From an uncultured Kineothrix sp. (GTDB lineage Bacteria > Bacillota > Clostridia > Lachnospirales > Lachnospiraceae), in contig CAJUSR010000005.1 in the NCBI GenBank assembly GCA_910588855.1, positions 1 through 64,000 of the forward strand: a stretch of DNA of 64,000 bases, in the 5' to 3' direction. Positions 8,704 to 17,677 of the stretch are shown here, piece after piece. A program made the translations under genes and the position numbers. How positions within the stretch are numbered: the stretch's first letter is position 1; every line of letters starts with the position of its first letter. The notes under the pieces were generated by a model, which made no database searches, had not been told where the DNA came from, and was given only the letters and a program-made list of their open reading frames with translations.

Positions 8704-9597
8704 ATGGTTGAGGATAAAGGGAATACAATAATAAGGAAAGCGTATGCGAAAATTAATCTGGCATTGGATGTCATAAGGCGGAGGGAAGACGGATATCATG
8801 AAGTAAGGATGATTATGCAGACGATAGGGCTGTATGATGTGCTTACGTTTACCATGTGCAAGTCCTCAGGGATTACGGTCCTGACAGATAAAGAGGAACT
8901 TCCCGGAGATGAAAGCAATTTGATTTATAAGGCAGCAAAGCTGATAATAGAAAAATATGCTGTTCAACAAGGGGTAAGGATAGAATTGCAGAAGAATATC
9001 CCTATGGCAGCGGGTATGGCAGGAGGAAGCACGGATGCGGCGGCAGTCTTCCACGGGATGAATGAGCTGTTTGGATTGGGGATGTCGGAGGACGAAATGT
9101 GCGCGTTGGGGGTGAAAATAGGGGCGGATGTTCCCTATTGCATCCAAGGCGGAACTGCATTATCGGAAGGGATTGGGGAAATCCTGACAAGGCTGTCGGA
9201 TGCCCCCGCTTGTTATGTGCTGATTGCAAAGCCGGATATCGATGTGTCTACGAAATATGTTTATGAGAATCTCCATGCTGACAGCTTAACGGACCATCCC
9301 AATGTGGACGGGATGAAAGCGGCGATTGAAGGGGGGGATTTGCACCGGATGGCAGAGTACATGGAAAATGTGCTGGAGACGGTGACCATAAAGGCATATC
9401 CGGTGATTGAGGAAATCAAGGATTTTATGAAGAGCAGGGGGGCATTGAACGCGTTAATGAGCGGCAGCGGCCCCACGGTTTTTGGTATTTTTGAAAAAGA
9501 AGAAGAGGCAAGGAAGACATATGATGAGTTGAAAGAGGCTGGGCTTGCAAAAAATATTTTTGTGACAGGATGGGCAGGAATGCCCACAGAGAAGTAG
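8704..9597 (+). CDS. ispE: 4-diphosphocytidyl-2-C-methyl-D-erythritol kinase
   Basis: Phosphorylates CDP-methylerythritol in the MEP route to isoprenoids. The 297-residue GHMP kinase shows the N-terminal AYAKINLALDV substrate motif, the ATP-binding loop MAAGMAGGSTDAA (about residues 100-112) and the C-terminal LMSGSGPTVFG motif. The ATG at 8704 is preferred over 8686 because GAGGT lies six bases upstream and the family starts close to KAYAKINL. A consensus promoter lies just upstream. The downstream gap to gntR is filled by a 41-bp tandem repeat. Confidence 0.94.
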   Translation: MVEDKGNTIIRKAYAKINLALDVIRRREDGYHEVRMIMQTIGLYDVLTFTMCKSSGITVLTDKEELPGDESNLIYKAAKLIIEKYAVQQGVRIELQKNIPMAAGMAGGSTDAAAVFHGMNELFGLGMSEDEMCALGVKIGADVPYCIQGGTALSEGIGEILTRLSDAPACYVLIAKPDIDVSTKYVYENLHADSLTDHPNVDGMKAAIEGGDLHRMAEYMENVLETVTIKAYPVIEEIKDFMKSRGALNALMSGSGPTVFGIFEKEEEARKTYDELKEAGLAKNIFVTGWAGMPTEK

Positions 9598-9666
9598 GCC
9601 GGCAAATTGACAAATTCAGGAAAAAGAATGTTTGGAAAATAAGTAGGAAAAAGGCAGGACGAGAAA

Positions 9667-9870
9667 ACTGCAGGAAAAGACAGCAGGAAAGAACTGTAGG
9701 GAAAAGCAGCAAGGGAAAAGACAGGCGGAGAAAACTGCAGGAAAAGACAGCAAGGGAAAAGACAGGCGGAGAGAACTGCAGGAAAAGGCAGCAAGGGAAA
9801 AGACAGGCGGAGGGAACTGCAGGAAAAAGCAGCAAGGGAATGGCAGGCGGAGAGAACCGCAGGAAAGCCG
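9667..9870. repeat. 41-bp purine-rich tandem repeat
   Basis: The landmark AACTG(C/T)AGG recurs at about 9693, 9734, 9775, 9816 and 9857, always 41 bases apart, with a shortened 26-base unit before it. Almost all bases on the + strand are A or G. Because 41 is not a multiple of three, the open frame through it changes sequence in each copy, so it is unlikely to be translated as part of the GntR protein. Confidence 0.9.
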
Positions 9871-9899
9871 GAACTGGAATTAAGAAAAGGGGCGGATTT

Positions 9900-10586
9900 A
9901 TGGCAAAAGACCAGTTGCAGGTAAATATGGATGAATTTTTACCGTTAAGGGATGTGGTGTTCAACACATTGCGGAAAGCAATTCTGACAGGGGAGTTGAA
10001 ACCGGGGGAGAGATTGATGGAAATCCATCTTGCAAACCGACTGGGCGTGAGCCGGACTCCTATCCGGGAGGCGATACGAAAATTGGAGCTGGAAGGGCTG
10101 GTGACGATGATTCCGAGGCGGGGGGCAGAGGTAGCCCAGATTACGGAAAAAAGCCTGAAAGATGTGCTGGAAGTACGCAGGGCTTTGGATGCCTTATGTG
10201 CAGAACTTGCTTGCGACAGGATATCTGCGGAAGAAATGGAACAGTTGAAAGATGCCTGTGCCGGATTTGAAAAGGCAACAAAAACAAAGGATGCAACTGT
10301 GATTGCCAAGGCGGACGTAACATTGCATGATATTATTGTGGCGGCTACCGGAAACCGGAGGCTGGTACAGCTTGTCAATAACCTGGCAGAGCAGATGTAC
10401 AGATACCGTTTTGAATATATAAAGGACGAAAGCCAGCATGAGCGGCTGATTGAAGAGCATAAGATTATCTATGAAAGTATATTACGAAAAGACAGGCAGG
10501 CGGCGGCCGCTGCGGCTAAAACCCACATTGACAATCAGGAAAAATCGGTGATAAGGCAGATACGTCTGGATAATGGCTCAAAATAG
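9900..10586 (+). CDS. GntR-family transcriptional regulator (FCD type)
   Basis: The 228-residue product has an N-terminal winged helix (RDVVFNTLRKAILTGELKPGERLME, then ANRLGVSRTPIREAIRKLE) and a C-terminal all-helical FCD ligand domain with the metal-site pattern Asp/His (LHDIIVAATGN, EHKIIYESI, THIDNQ). Such proteins respond to small organic acids. The ATG at 9900 follows GGGGCGGA. A much longer open frame reaches back through the tandem repeat but encodes only repetitive basic sequence. The target is unknown; ispE and murI lie on either side in the same direction. Confidence 0.88.
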   Translation: MAKDQLQVNMDEFLPLRDVVFNTLRKAILTGELKPGERLMEIHLANRLGVSRTPIREAIRKLELEGLVTMIPRRGAEVAQITEKSLKDVLEVRRALDALCAELACDRISAEEMEQLKDACAGFEKATKTKDATVIAKADVTLHDIIVAATGNRRLVQLVNNLAEQMYRYRFEYIKDESQHERLIEEHKIIYESILRKDRQAAAAAAKTHIDNQEKSVIRQIRLDNGSK

Positions 10587-10650
10587 TGAATAATGTATAA
10601 ACTTTCCAAATCAGGGCAGACTTTCTTTAACGGAAAGGTAGGGAAGTCTG

Positions 10651-11094
10651 ATGAAAAAAATATGGGAAACAGGAATTATACTATTTTCAGCATTAGGGTT
10701 TTGGGGTATGATATATCCTGATTTGTGTTTTACGGAAGATGTATGTGCAATCGTATGGGAAAGTACGGAAAATACGGAAAGTGCGGAAGGTGCGGAAAAG
10801 ACGCAAGGTACGGAAAAGACGAAATGTGTGGAAGACGGGCAAAAGGCCAGCCAGGCAAAGGGCAACGAAACAGGCAATGCATATGATTGTCCTGACGGGG
10901 AAACGGATGGGCGGGCAGGAGCCGGGCGAACAGAGGATTCCCGCAACGCGGAGGTGATACGTTTGGGCAGTGAGGAAGATATGTTCACCGGGCTATGCGA
11001 AGCGGAGCCTGGGCAAATAAAATGGAAAAGCAAGTTTTTGGAAATATTAAAATCGGAAAGCAAAGGGAATAGCGATGGAGCTGATAAAAAATAA
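10651..11094 (+). CDS. Small membrane-anchored or secreted protein with Glu/Thr-rich repeats
   Basis: Not recognised. The 147-residue product starts with a signal-anchor (about residues 4-30) and continues with an acidic repeat (TESAEGAEKTQGTEKT) that reflects short GTACGGAAAA-type DNA repeats, then an unstructured Gly/Glu-rich part. GGTAGGGAAG precedes the ATG. Its last 20 bases overlap murI, so the two are probably co-transcribed and translationally coupled. Confidence 0.55.
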   Translation: MKKIWETGIILFSALGFWGMIYPDLCFTEDVCAIVWESTENTESAEGAEKTQGTEKTKCVEDGQKASQAKGNETGNAYDCPDGETDGRAGAGRTEDSRNAEVIRLGSEEDMFTGLCEAEPGQIKWKSKFLEILKSESKGNSDGADKK

Positions 11095-11917
11095 AGAGAT
11101 GCCAAAAGATGCACCGATAGGGGTATTTGACTCGGGGGTAGGCGGCCTTACGGTGGCAAGGGAAATCATGCGGCAGATTCCCAATGAAAAAATCATATAT
11201 TTCGGCGATACTGCCAGAGTTCCTTATGGAAGCAAATCGAAGGAAACGATTACAAAATATGCAAGGCAGATTGTCCGCTTCCTGCAGGGGCAAAATGTGA
11301 AAGCGATTGTAGTAGCCTGCAATACGGCGAGCGCATATGCTTTGGAAGAAATTGAAAAGGAACTGGACATTCCTATGCTCGGGGTCGTGAAGCCGGGGGC
11401 AAAGGTGGCGGCGGAGACGACAAAAAACGGCAACATAGGGGTTATCGGTACGGAAGGCACGATTGGCAGCCGGATTTATTCTACATATATTAATAAAATC
11501 AACCCGGAGATAAAGGTAATTGGCAAAGCATGTCCGCTGTTTGTTCCTTTGGTGGAGGAAGGGCTGTGGGAAGACCCGGTAACGGATGAGATAGCAACCC
11601 GGTATTTGGGCAGCCTGATTGACAGCGGAATTGACACATTGATTTTAGGGTGTACCCATTATCCGCTTATCCGCTCCACTTTGCGGAAAATCGTAGGGGA
11701 AGGCGTAACGCTGGTGAACCCTGCTTATGAGACGGCAAGGGAACTGAAAGAGCTTTTGGAAGAAGAAAATCTGCTTAACAGGGAAGAACAAGGGCTGGGA
11801 ACCGAGCGTTACCGTTTTTACGTAAGCGATATGGCGGATAAGTTCCGTACATTTGCCAATTCCATATTAAAATACGGAATATTGTCAGCAAAAACAATTC
11901 ATATAGAAAACTATTAG
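11075..11917 (+). CDS. murI: Glutamate racemase
   Basis: Converts L- to D-glutamate for peptidoglycan. The 280-residue product has the family start IGVFDSGVGGLTV, the first catalytic Cys in VACNTAS (about residue 80) and the second in LGCTHYPL (about residue 193), with GDTARVPYGSKS between. AAAGGGA lies before the ATG at 11075, inside the end of the preceding gene; an in-frame ATG at 11099 is a weaker alternative. DUF1934 follows 34 bases later. Confidence 0.95.
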   Translation: MELIKNKEMPKDAPIGVFDSGVGGLTVAREIMRQIPNEKIIYFGDTARVPYGSKSKETITKYARQIVRFLQGQNVKAIVVACNTASAYALEEIEKELDIPMLGVVKPGAKVAAETTKNGNIGVIGTEGTIGSRIYSTYINKINPEIKVIGKACPLFVPLVEEGLWEDPVTDEIATRYLGSLIDSGIDTLILGCTHYPLIRSTLRKIVGEGVTLVNPAYETARELKELLEEENLLNREEQGLGTERYRFYVSDMADKFRTFANSILKYGILSAKTIHIENY

Positions 11918-11951
11918 TTATGATTTCGATAAAGGAAAGGTAGTATAAGCC

Positions 11952-12401
11952 ATGACGAAAGAAGTATTGCTATCCTTGCAGGGGCTTCAGTTCGATGCCG
12001 TTTCTGCGGATGGGGATAAAATAGAAACCATTACGCCAGCAGAATACTATAAGAGGAATGACAGCCACTATGTGATTTTTGAAGAGGCAATGGAAGGGTT
12101 TCAGGAAAAAACAAAAAATGTCATTAAGTTTAAAGAAAACAGCTTGGATTTGACTAAAAAAGGCCTGGTGAACGTGCATATGATTTTTGAAGAGAATAAA
12201 AAGAATATGACAAATTACGCTACGCCTTACGGAAACATCCTGATAGGTATTGATGCCAGAAGCGTGCGGCTGAAGGAAAAGGAAGAGCGTATCGAGGTGG
12301 ATGTGGATTACGCTTTGGAAGTAAATTATGAGCATTTTGCGGATTGTAAGATAAAAATGGACATCCGTGCGAAAAATGGGGAAGGATTTTCCCTGCAATA
12401 A
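11952..12401 (+). CDS. DUF1934 family protein
   Basis: The 149-residue product is a compact beta-rich protein of the calycin-like DUF1934 family (YwiB type), common in Firmicutes next to arginyl-tRNA synthetase or cell-wall genes; function unknown. The pattern NVHMIFEENKKNMTNYATPYG...IGIDAR followed by VDVDYALEVN fits the family. It lies 34 bases behind murI in the same direction and ends before a pair of hairpins. Confidence 0.82.
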   Translation: MTKEVLLSLQGLQFDAVSADGDKIETITPAEYYKRNDSHYVIFEEAMEGFQEKTKNVIKFKENSLDLTKKGLVNVHMIFEENKKNMTNYATPYGNILIGIDARSVRLKEKEERIEVDVDYALEVNYEHFADCKIKMDIRAKNGEGFSLQ

Positions 12402-12417
12402 TATAGATGGAATAAAA

Positions 12418-12458
12418 AAGTGTCTTCGACACTTCATTATTTCCTTCTGGCGAAGGAA
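12418..12458. terminator. Two hairpins between convergent genes
   Basis: AAGTGTC-TTC-GACACTT (12418-12434) after a run of A, and TTCCTTC-TGGC-GAAGGAA (12441-12458). They lie between the rightward DUF1934 gene and the leftward gene ending at 12532. The T runs are short, so efficiency is uncertain. Confidence 0.6.
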
Positions 12459-12531
12459 TTTCCTAAGTGGTAAAAAAGAGCCGGCCGGCTGACCAACTCT
12501 TCAATTTGCTGAAATTTCGGTTTTGCTTTTT

Positions 12532-13008
12532 TTATTTGATAGGTTTTGCCCCTGCTTTTTCCTGTGCCTTTTCCACAGCGCGCTTGAAAAAGCCTTTCTT
12601 TTTCTGGGGAACAGGGATGGATTTTCCATGAAGCCCTTTTACTTCGGTAATATAAATGCCGCTTACGGTTGCCTTTACTTCTTTTTTTACAGGTACCATA
12701 TCGAAAATCTTTTCATCGCAAACAAGGGTCATAATCTGGGGTCCTACTTTTGCTTTTACAATAGGGAGTTTGGAACCGCGCAGAAGCTTTGGTGTCTGCT
12801 CCACAACGGCCGGAGGAAGCCCGGCATCCTTTATCTTCATCCGCTTTTTATCGATAATAAGCATGGAAATCCGCTGTTTCATGGCTTCTATCTGCTCTTG
12901 CTGTGCCGCTTGCTTTTTCTGGGCTTTTTTGCCTAAAAAATATAGTAAGGCAATGCCTGCAATTAAAATAATTGTTATGACTAATAATACAATTGATAGT
13001 GTACTCAC
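12532..13008 (-). CDS. Single-helix membrane protein, conserved, function unknown
   Basis: The 158-residue product starts with a membrane helix (about residues 5-25), a coiled-coil stretch (KKAQKKQAAQQEQIEAMKQR) and a soluble domain (LPIVKAKVGPQIMTLVCDEKIFDMVPV) ending in a basic tail. I recall this type from Lachnospiraceae without a function. The GTG at 13008 has GGGAGGT upstream; no ATG lies near. Monocistronic. Confidence 0.7.
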   Translation of the reverse strand: MSTLSIVLLVITIILIAGIALLYFLGKKAQKKQAAQQEQIEAMKQRISMLIIDKKRMKIKDAGLPPAVVEQTPKLLRGSKLPIVKAKVGPQIMTLVCDEKIFDMVPVKKEVKATVSGIYITEVKGLHGKSIPVPQKKKGFFKRAVEKAQEKAGAKPIK

Positions 13009-13079
13009 AATGTACCTCCCGTTTCCTATTAATTAGAATTTATTGTAGCATTGTTTTGCAAAATAGACAAGGTATTTCA

Positions 13080-13108
13080 TTGAAGAAAGAGGGGGAATAT
13101 TATATAAT
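13080..13108 (+). promoter_or_regulatory. Sigma-A type promoter for the cardiolipin synthase gene
   Basis: TTGAAG (13080-13085), 17 bases, TATAAT (13103-13108). The gene start follows at 13220, leaving a leader of about 105 bases without a recognised riboswitch. Confidence 0.75.
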
Positions 13109-13219
13109 AGGATTCGGTTGCCAAGCGGTGTCGCAGGACAAACCTTGTGACGACCGGATATGGAGAGGTGGATGCGTGAGGAGGATTTTATCGTTGCCTG
13201 TAACCGGCGAGGTGGAGTT

Positions 13220-14686
13220 ATGATTTGGGAAAATGCAAGGACGGGGCTGGAATTTATGTTCAGCCATTTGATTTTTATTAATTTTATATTGGCGGTCATT
13301 ATTATTTTTTTCCAGAGGAAAGACCCTCAATCCGTTTGGACATGGCTGCTGCTTTTGTATTTTATACCGATTCTCGGTTTTATTTTTTACCTTTTTCTCG
13401 GAACGGATATGCACAAGAAGAAGATGTTCCGCATCAAGGAAATCGAAGACCATTTGAATGAGGCAATCCGGAAGCAGGAATATAGTTTAAGGAGCAAACG
13501 GCTGGAAAAGGAAGCGCCTGCTATTGCGGATTATGCGGACTTGGTGATGTATAATCTGGATGTGGCAGGGGCGGTACTGACGGACGACAATGATATTACG
13601 ATTTTTACGGACGGCAACGAGAAATTCGATGCGTTGCTGGCAGATATGCAGGCGGCGGAAAAGTATATCCATATCCAATATTATATTATTAAGAATGACG
13701 TGCTGTTTGAAAGGATAAAAGGAGTGCTTGCAAAGAAGGCGGAAGAAGGGGTAGAAGTGCGTATACTTTATGATGGTATGGGCTGCCGCTCCGTTAGGAA
13801 AAGCTGCTGGAAAAAGCTGAATAGCCAAGGGATAAAAACATCGGAGTTTTTCCCCGCTATCCTGCGGCGGCTTCATCTGAGGATAAATTATAGGAATCAT
13901 AGGAAAATCGTGGTCATTGACGGGAAAACGGGGTATGTGGGCGGTTTCAACATCGGGAAAGAATATATTGGCATGGATGACAGGTTCGGGTATTGGAGGG
14001 ACACCCATCTGCGCATTACCGGGTCAGCGGTAGCATCGATGGGACTGCGGTTTGCTTTGGACTGGAATTATGCTTCCAAGGAAAATCTTTTTATGACGGA
14101 AAAATATATAAACAAGGAACCGTTTCCGCCCGGACAAAATTGCGATATACAGATTGTTTCCAGCGGGCCGGATTCCAGATATTGCAGCATCCGGGATAAT
14201 TATTTGCGGCTGATTGGAAAGGCGGAGAAAAGCATTTATATCCAGACGCCTTACTTTATCCCGGATGAAGCAATATTTGCGGCTTTGATGATTGCCGTCC
14301 GTTCGGGGATAGAAGTAAATGTAATGATTCCCTGCAAACCCGATCATCCTTTTGTATATTGGGCAACCTATTCCTATATTGGGGATTTGGTGATGGAAGG
14401 GGCAAAATGTTATACTTACGTCGAAGGATTCCTTCATGCGAAAGGGATGATTGTGGACGATAAGGTGATGTGCTATGGCACGGCGAATATGGATATCCGC
14501 AGTTTTGCCTTGAATTTTGAAGTGAATGCTGTAATCTATAATGAAGAAAAAGCTTTGCAGATGCGGAAATTGTTTGAAGAAGATTTGAAGCATTCCAGGC
14601 AGATTACGAAAAACATTTATGTAGGGCGTTCTTTGCTTGTAAAATTTAAAGAACAGGTATGCCGGCTGCTGTCTCCGTTGCTGTAG
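13220..14686 (+). CDS. cls: Cardiolipin synthase (phospholipase D superfamily)
   Basis: Condenses phosphatidylglycerol into cardiolipin at the membrane. The 488-residue product has two N-terminal membrane helices (PLDc_N: FINFILAVIIIFF and WTWLLLLYFIPILGFIFYLFLG), then two HKD catalytic motifs, NHRKIVVIDGKTGYVGG (about residue 230) and HAKGMIVDDKVMCYGTANMD (about residue 410). The ATG at 13220 has GAGGTGGAG upstream; an earlier in-frame start at 13160 lacks a good site. A consensus promoter precedes it and a palindromic repeat follows. Confidence 0.93.
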   Translation: MIWENARTGLEFMFSHLIFINFILAVIIIFFQRKDPQSVWTWLLLLYFIPILGFIFYLFLGTDMHKKKMFRIKEIEDHLNEAIRKQEYSLRSKRLEKEAPAIADYADLVMYNLDVAGAVLTDDNDITIFTDGNEKFDALLADMQAAEKYIHIQYYIIKNDVLFERIKGVLAKKAEEGVEVRILYDGMGCRSVRKSCWKKLNSQGIKTSEFFPAILRRLHLRINYRNHRKIVVIDGKTGYVGGFNIGKEYIGMDDRFGYWRDTHLRITGSAVASMGLRFALDWNYASKENLFMTEKYINKEPFPPGQNCDIQIVSSGPDSRYCSIRDNYLRLIGKAEKSIYIQTPYFIPDEAIFAALMIAVRSGIEVNVMIPCKPDHPFVYWATYSYIGDLVMEGAKCYTYVEGFLHAKGMIVDDKVMCYGTANMDIRSFALNFEVNAVIYNEEKALQMRKLFEEDLKHSRQITKNIYVGRSLLVKFKEQVCRLLSPLL

Positions 14687-14687
14687 G

Positions 14688-14847
14688 TACCCTCAGTGGA
14701 CAGGGGAATACACGCTCCAAGCGCCGTTTTTTGGCGGCTGGCTGCGTTAACATCACTCAGCGTACGTCCGGTACGCTTCATTCCGTTGCCTTACCAGCCA
14801 CCGAAATCCGGTACTTGGGGCGTGTGTTCCCTTGTCCACTGAGGGTA
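14688..14847. repeat. 160-bp palindromic intergenic repeat (BIME-like)
   Basis: The outer arms, TACCCTCAGTGGACAGGGG... and its complement, match over about 34 bases with a few G-T type differences. Inside are smaller inverted repeats (GGCTGG/CCAGCC, CAGCGTACGTCCGGTACGCT). It starts right at the cls stop codon and may also act as its terminator. It carries no gene. Confidence 0.85.
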
Positions 14848-14905
14848 AAGACGGCAAATAGAAAACGTAAATATATTAATAAATGATAAAAAGGGGGAAA
14901 AGGGT

Positions 14906-14933
14906 TTTACGGAAGGCTGATTTGTGGTATAAA
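14906..14933 (+). promoter_or_regulatory. Possible promoter of the FKBP-type lipoprotein gene
   Basis: TTTACG (14906-14911), 16 bases, TATAAA (14928-14933), 32 bases before the start at 14966. The match is fair. Confidence 0.5.
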
Positions 14934-14965
14934 TGGAAAAGGAAGCGACATAGAAGGAGAAAATT

Positions 14966-16039
14966 TTGAGAATGAGAAAAAGAGTGGCAGGAATAAAAAC
15001 AGCCGTGCTGGCGGTGGCAGCAACACTTATGCTGGTAACGGCAGGCTGCGGGCAGGACGATAGTGAAAAAGCATATTTGAGGGAAGTGGAAGCGGAAAAA
15101 TATGTAAAACTTGGAGAATACAAAGGGCTTGAAGTGGTACAGCCCATGCCTGAGGTGACGGAGGAACAAAGGGATTCTTATATTAACTATCTTTTGTCTT
15201 TGAACCCAAGCGATGGGGCGAAGAACGGCGATACAGTAAATATTGATTATGTGGGCACGTTGGACGGCGTGGCATTTGATGGAGGAACTGCTGCGGGGCA
15301 GAACTTGACTCTGGGATCGGGCAGGTTTATTGAAGGATTTGAAGAGGGTTTGGTTGGTGCGAAAGTAGGGGATACTGTGGAATTGAACCTTACATTTCCG
15401 GAAAATTACCGTGCTGCGGAAATGGCAGGCAAGTCTGTCATTTTTACAGTGACTGTCAATACGATTATGGCTGCCCAGCCGCAAGAACTAAACGATGCTT
15501 ATGTAAAAGGGCTGGATAATGGATGCGCCAATGTGGAGGAATATAAGCAATATGTGTATGATTTGCTCATGGAAGACGCGACGGCGGCTTATGAGGATGC
15601 CATTGAAAATTCTTTGGTCAATATGTTGATGGATAGCTGTGAATTTATAAAGGAACCGCCTCAGGCTATGGTGGACAACTACGAAGAGGTATTGGTTAAT
15701 AATCTGACAGCGGAAGCAGCAAGCTATGGGATGACGCTGGAACAGATGATGAGCCTTGTTTATGGAACGGATACGGCGACTTATGGCATTGAGATAAAAG
15801 AACAGGCGGTAAGGTTTGCCAAACAATCCCTTATGCTGCAGGCGATAGCGGACAAAGAGGGATTGAGCGTATCGGAAGAGGAGCTGCAGACGGAAATGGA
15901 GGAGCTGGCGGCGGCCGGCGCTTATGAATCGGTAGAAGAACTCAAAAAGGTTTTGGATGCCGAAAGATATAAAGAATCCATGATGGCACAGAAGGTAATG
16001 GGGATGCTAAGGGAAAATGCGATAGTAAAAGAGGGATAA
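14966..16039 (+). CDS. FKBP-type peptidyl-prolyl isomerase, trigger-factor-like lipoprotein
   Basis: The 357-residue product has a lipoprotein signal (lipobox VTAGC at about residue 28), an FKBP domain (about residues 80-165: GDTVNIDYVGTLDGVAFDGG... GSGRFIEGFEEGLVGAKVGDTVELNLTFPENY) and a trigger-factor C-terminal helical domain. It probably folds proteins on the outer face of the membrane. The TTG at 14966 is chosen because GAAGGAG lies 7 bases upstream; the ATG two codons later is too far away. Clostridia often have such a secreted trigger-factor relative in addition to cytosolic Tig. Confidence 0.87.
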   Translation: MRMRKRVAGIKTAVLAVAATLMLVTAGCGQDDSEKAYLREVEAEKYVKLGEYKGLEVVQPMPEVTEEQRDSYINYLLSLNPSDGAKNGDTVNIDYVGTLDGVAFDGGTAAGQNLTLGSGRFIEGFEEGLVGAKVGDTVELNLTFPENYRAAEMAGKSVIFTVTVNTIMAAQPQELNDAYVKGLDNGCANVEEYKQYVYDLLMEDATAAYEDAIENSLVNMLMDSCEFIKEPPQAMVDNYEEVLVNNLTAEAASYGMTLEQMMSLVYGTDTATYGIEIKEQAVRFAKQSLMLQAIADKEGLSVSEEELQTEMEELAAAGAYESVEELKKVLDAERYKESMMAQKVMGMLRENAIVKEG

Positions 16040-16149
16040 GAGCGATGGTAAGGCGAAGAGCTAAACTATTGCGATAGGATTGAGGGCTGCGTCAGCGTTG
16101 CATCCGTAGACCCACGATAAGAAAAAGCAACGCAGAAATGAGGGTAAAT

Positions 16150-17541
16150 ATGGACTTGACAGACATTCGGGATTTGTACCGTGACCGGGAAAAATATTTC
16201 GGTACAGAAATAACAGTGGGCGGATGGATACGAAGCATCCGGGATTCTAAAACGTTTGGTTTTATTGTTGTGAATGACGGGACTTTTTTTGAGCCGCTGC
16301 AGATTGTATACAGCGACAAGCTGGAGAATTTCGATAAAATCAGTAAACTGAATGTAGGGTCTGCGATTATCGTAAAGGGAATTGTCGTAGCTACCCCAGA
16401 AGCAAAACAGCCTTTTGAGATGCAGGCGGCGGAAGTATGGGTAGAGGGAGCTTCCACGGCGGATTACCCGCTTCAGAAAAAGAGACATAGTTTTGAATAT
16501 TTAAGGACCATTTCCCATCTCCGTCCGCGTACCAATACATTTCAGGCGGTATTCCGGGTACGTTCTTTGATTGCATATGCGATTCATACCTTTTTTATGG
16601 AGAGAGGATTCGTGTATGTGCATACTCCGTTGATTACCGGCAGCGATTGTGAGGGCGCAGGGGAAATGTTCCAAGTCACGACCATGAATCTGGATGACAT
16701 TCCTAAAAACGAGGATGGTAGCATAGATTACAGCCAAGATTTTTTCGGCAAGCCCACGAACCTAACAGTCAGCGGCCAGTTGAACGTGGAGACTTATGCG
16801 TTTGCTTTTAAAAATGTATATACTTTTGGGCCTACTTTCCGGGCGGAAAACTCCAATACCACAAGGCATGCGGCGGAATTTTGGATGATAGAGCCGGAGA
16901 TGGCGTTTGCGGATTTGAAAGATGACATGATTCTGGCAGAAGCTATGTTGAAGCATATAATCCGTTACGTGTTGGAAAATGCTAAAGAAGAAATGAATTT
17001 CTTCAATCAGTTTGTGGACAAGGGGCTTATTGAGAGACTGCAGCATGTGTTGCACTCTGACTTCGGGCATGTGACCTATTCGGAAGCTATTGAAATATTG
17101 GAAAAACATAACGAGGAATTTGAATATAAAGTATTTTGGGGCTGCGATTTGCAGACTGAACATGAACGTTTCTTAACGGAGAAGGAATTTAAACGCCCGG
17201 TATTCGTAACGGATTATCCGAAAGAAATCAAGGCATTTTATATGAAGTTGAACGAAGACGGAAAAACTGTGGCGGCGATGGACTGTTTGGTGCCCGGGAT
17301 TGGAGAGATTATCGGAGGCAGCCAAAGGGAGGATAAATTGGAAATCCTTGAAAAACGTATGGAAGAACTTGGGCTGAATAAAGAGGATTATGGTTTTTAT
17401 CTGGATTTGCGCAAATATGGTTCCGTACGTCATGCAGGCTTTGGTCTGGGGTTTGAAAGGTGTGTCATGTATCTGACCGGTATGGGGAATATCAGGGATG
17501 TGGTTCCGTTCCCAAGGACAGTGAAGAACTGTGAGTTGTAA
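16150..17541 (+). CDS. asnS: Asparaginyl-tRNA synthetase
   Basis: Charges tRNA-Asn with asparagine. The 463-residue product has the OB-fold anticodon domain (GGWIRSIRDSKTFGFIVVNDG) and the class II catalytic core: motif 2 FRAENSNTTRHAAEFWMIEPE, GIGEIIGGSQRED and motif 3 GFGLGFERCVMYLTG. The ATG at 16150 has GAGGG upstream; the ATG at 16138 is in frame but has no site. The 110-base leader was checked for a T-box and none was seen. Monocistronic as far as visible; a 136-base gap without recognised content follows. Confidence 0.95.
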   Translation: MDLTDIRDLYRDREKYFGTEITVGGWIRSIRDSKTFGFIVVNDGTFFEPLQIVYSDKLENFDKISKLNVGSAIIVKGIVVATPEAKQPFEMQAAEVWVEGASTADYPLQKKRHSFEYLRTISHLRPRTNTFQAVFRVRSLIAYAIHTFFMERGFVYVHTPLITGSDCEGAGEMFQVTTMNLDDIPKNEDGSIDYSQDFFGKPTNLTVSGQLNVETYAFAFKNVYTFGPTFRAENSNTTRHAAEFWMIEPEMAFADLKDDMILAEAMLKHIIRYVLENAKEEMNFFNQFVDKGLIERLQHVLHSDFGHVTYSEAIEILEKHNEEFEYKVFWGCDLQTEHERFLTEKEFKRPVFVTDYPKEIKAFYMKLNEDGKTVAAMDCLVPGIGEIIGGSQREDKLEILEKRMEELGLNKEDYGFYLDLRKYGSVRHAGFGLGFERCVMYLTGMGNIRDVVPFPRTVKNCEL

Positions 17542-17677
17542 ATTGGTAACAGTTCGGTCTTCGGCTTGGCTGCTACATTGATTGCAAGAAATACCTGAAA
17601 GCTATATGCAGGGCTTATATCATAATTGTGGCGGCAGGGCCGGGGGAACGGATGGATAGATAAAACAGAGGTTGCAT

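Noticed and set aside
9570..9899. N-terminal extension of the GntR protein
   Set aside because: The frame is open but consists of translated 41-bp repeats in changing frames; a proper start with ribosome site lies at 9900.
16040..16149. T-box leader before asnS
   Set aside because: Neither the AGGGTGG...ACCGCG antiterminator sequence nor a terminator stem is present; only a small GTTGC/GCAAC inverted repeat.
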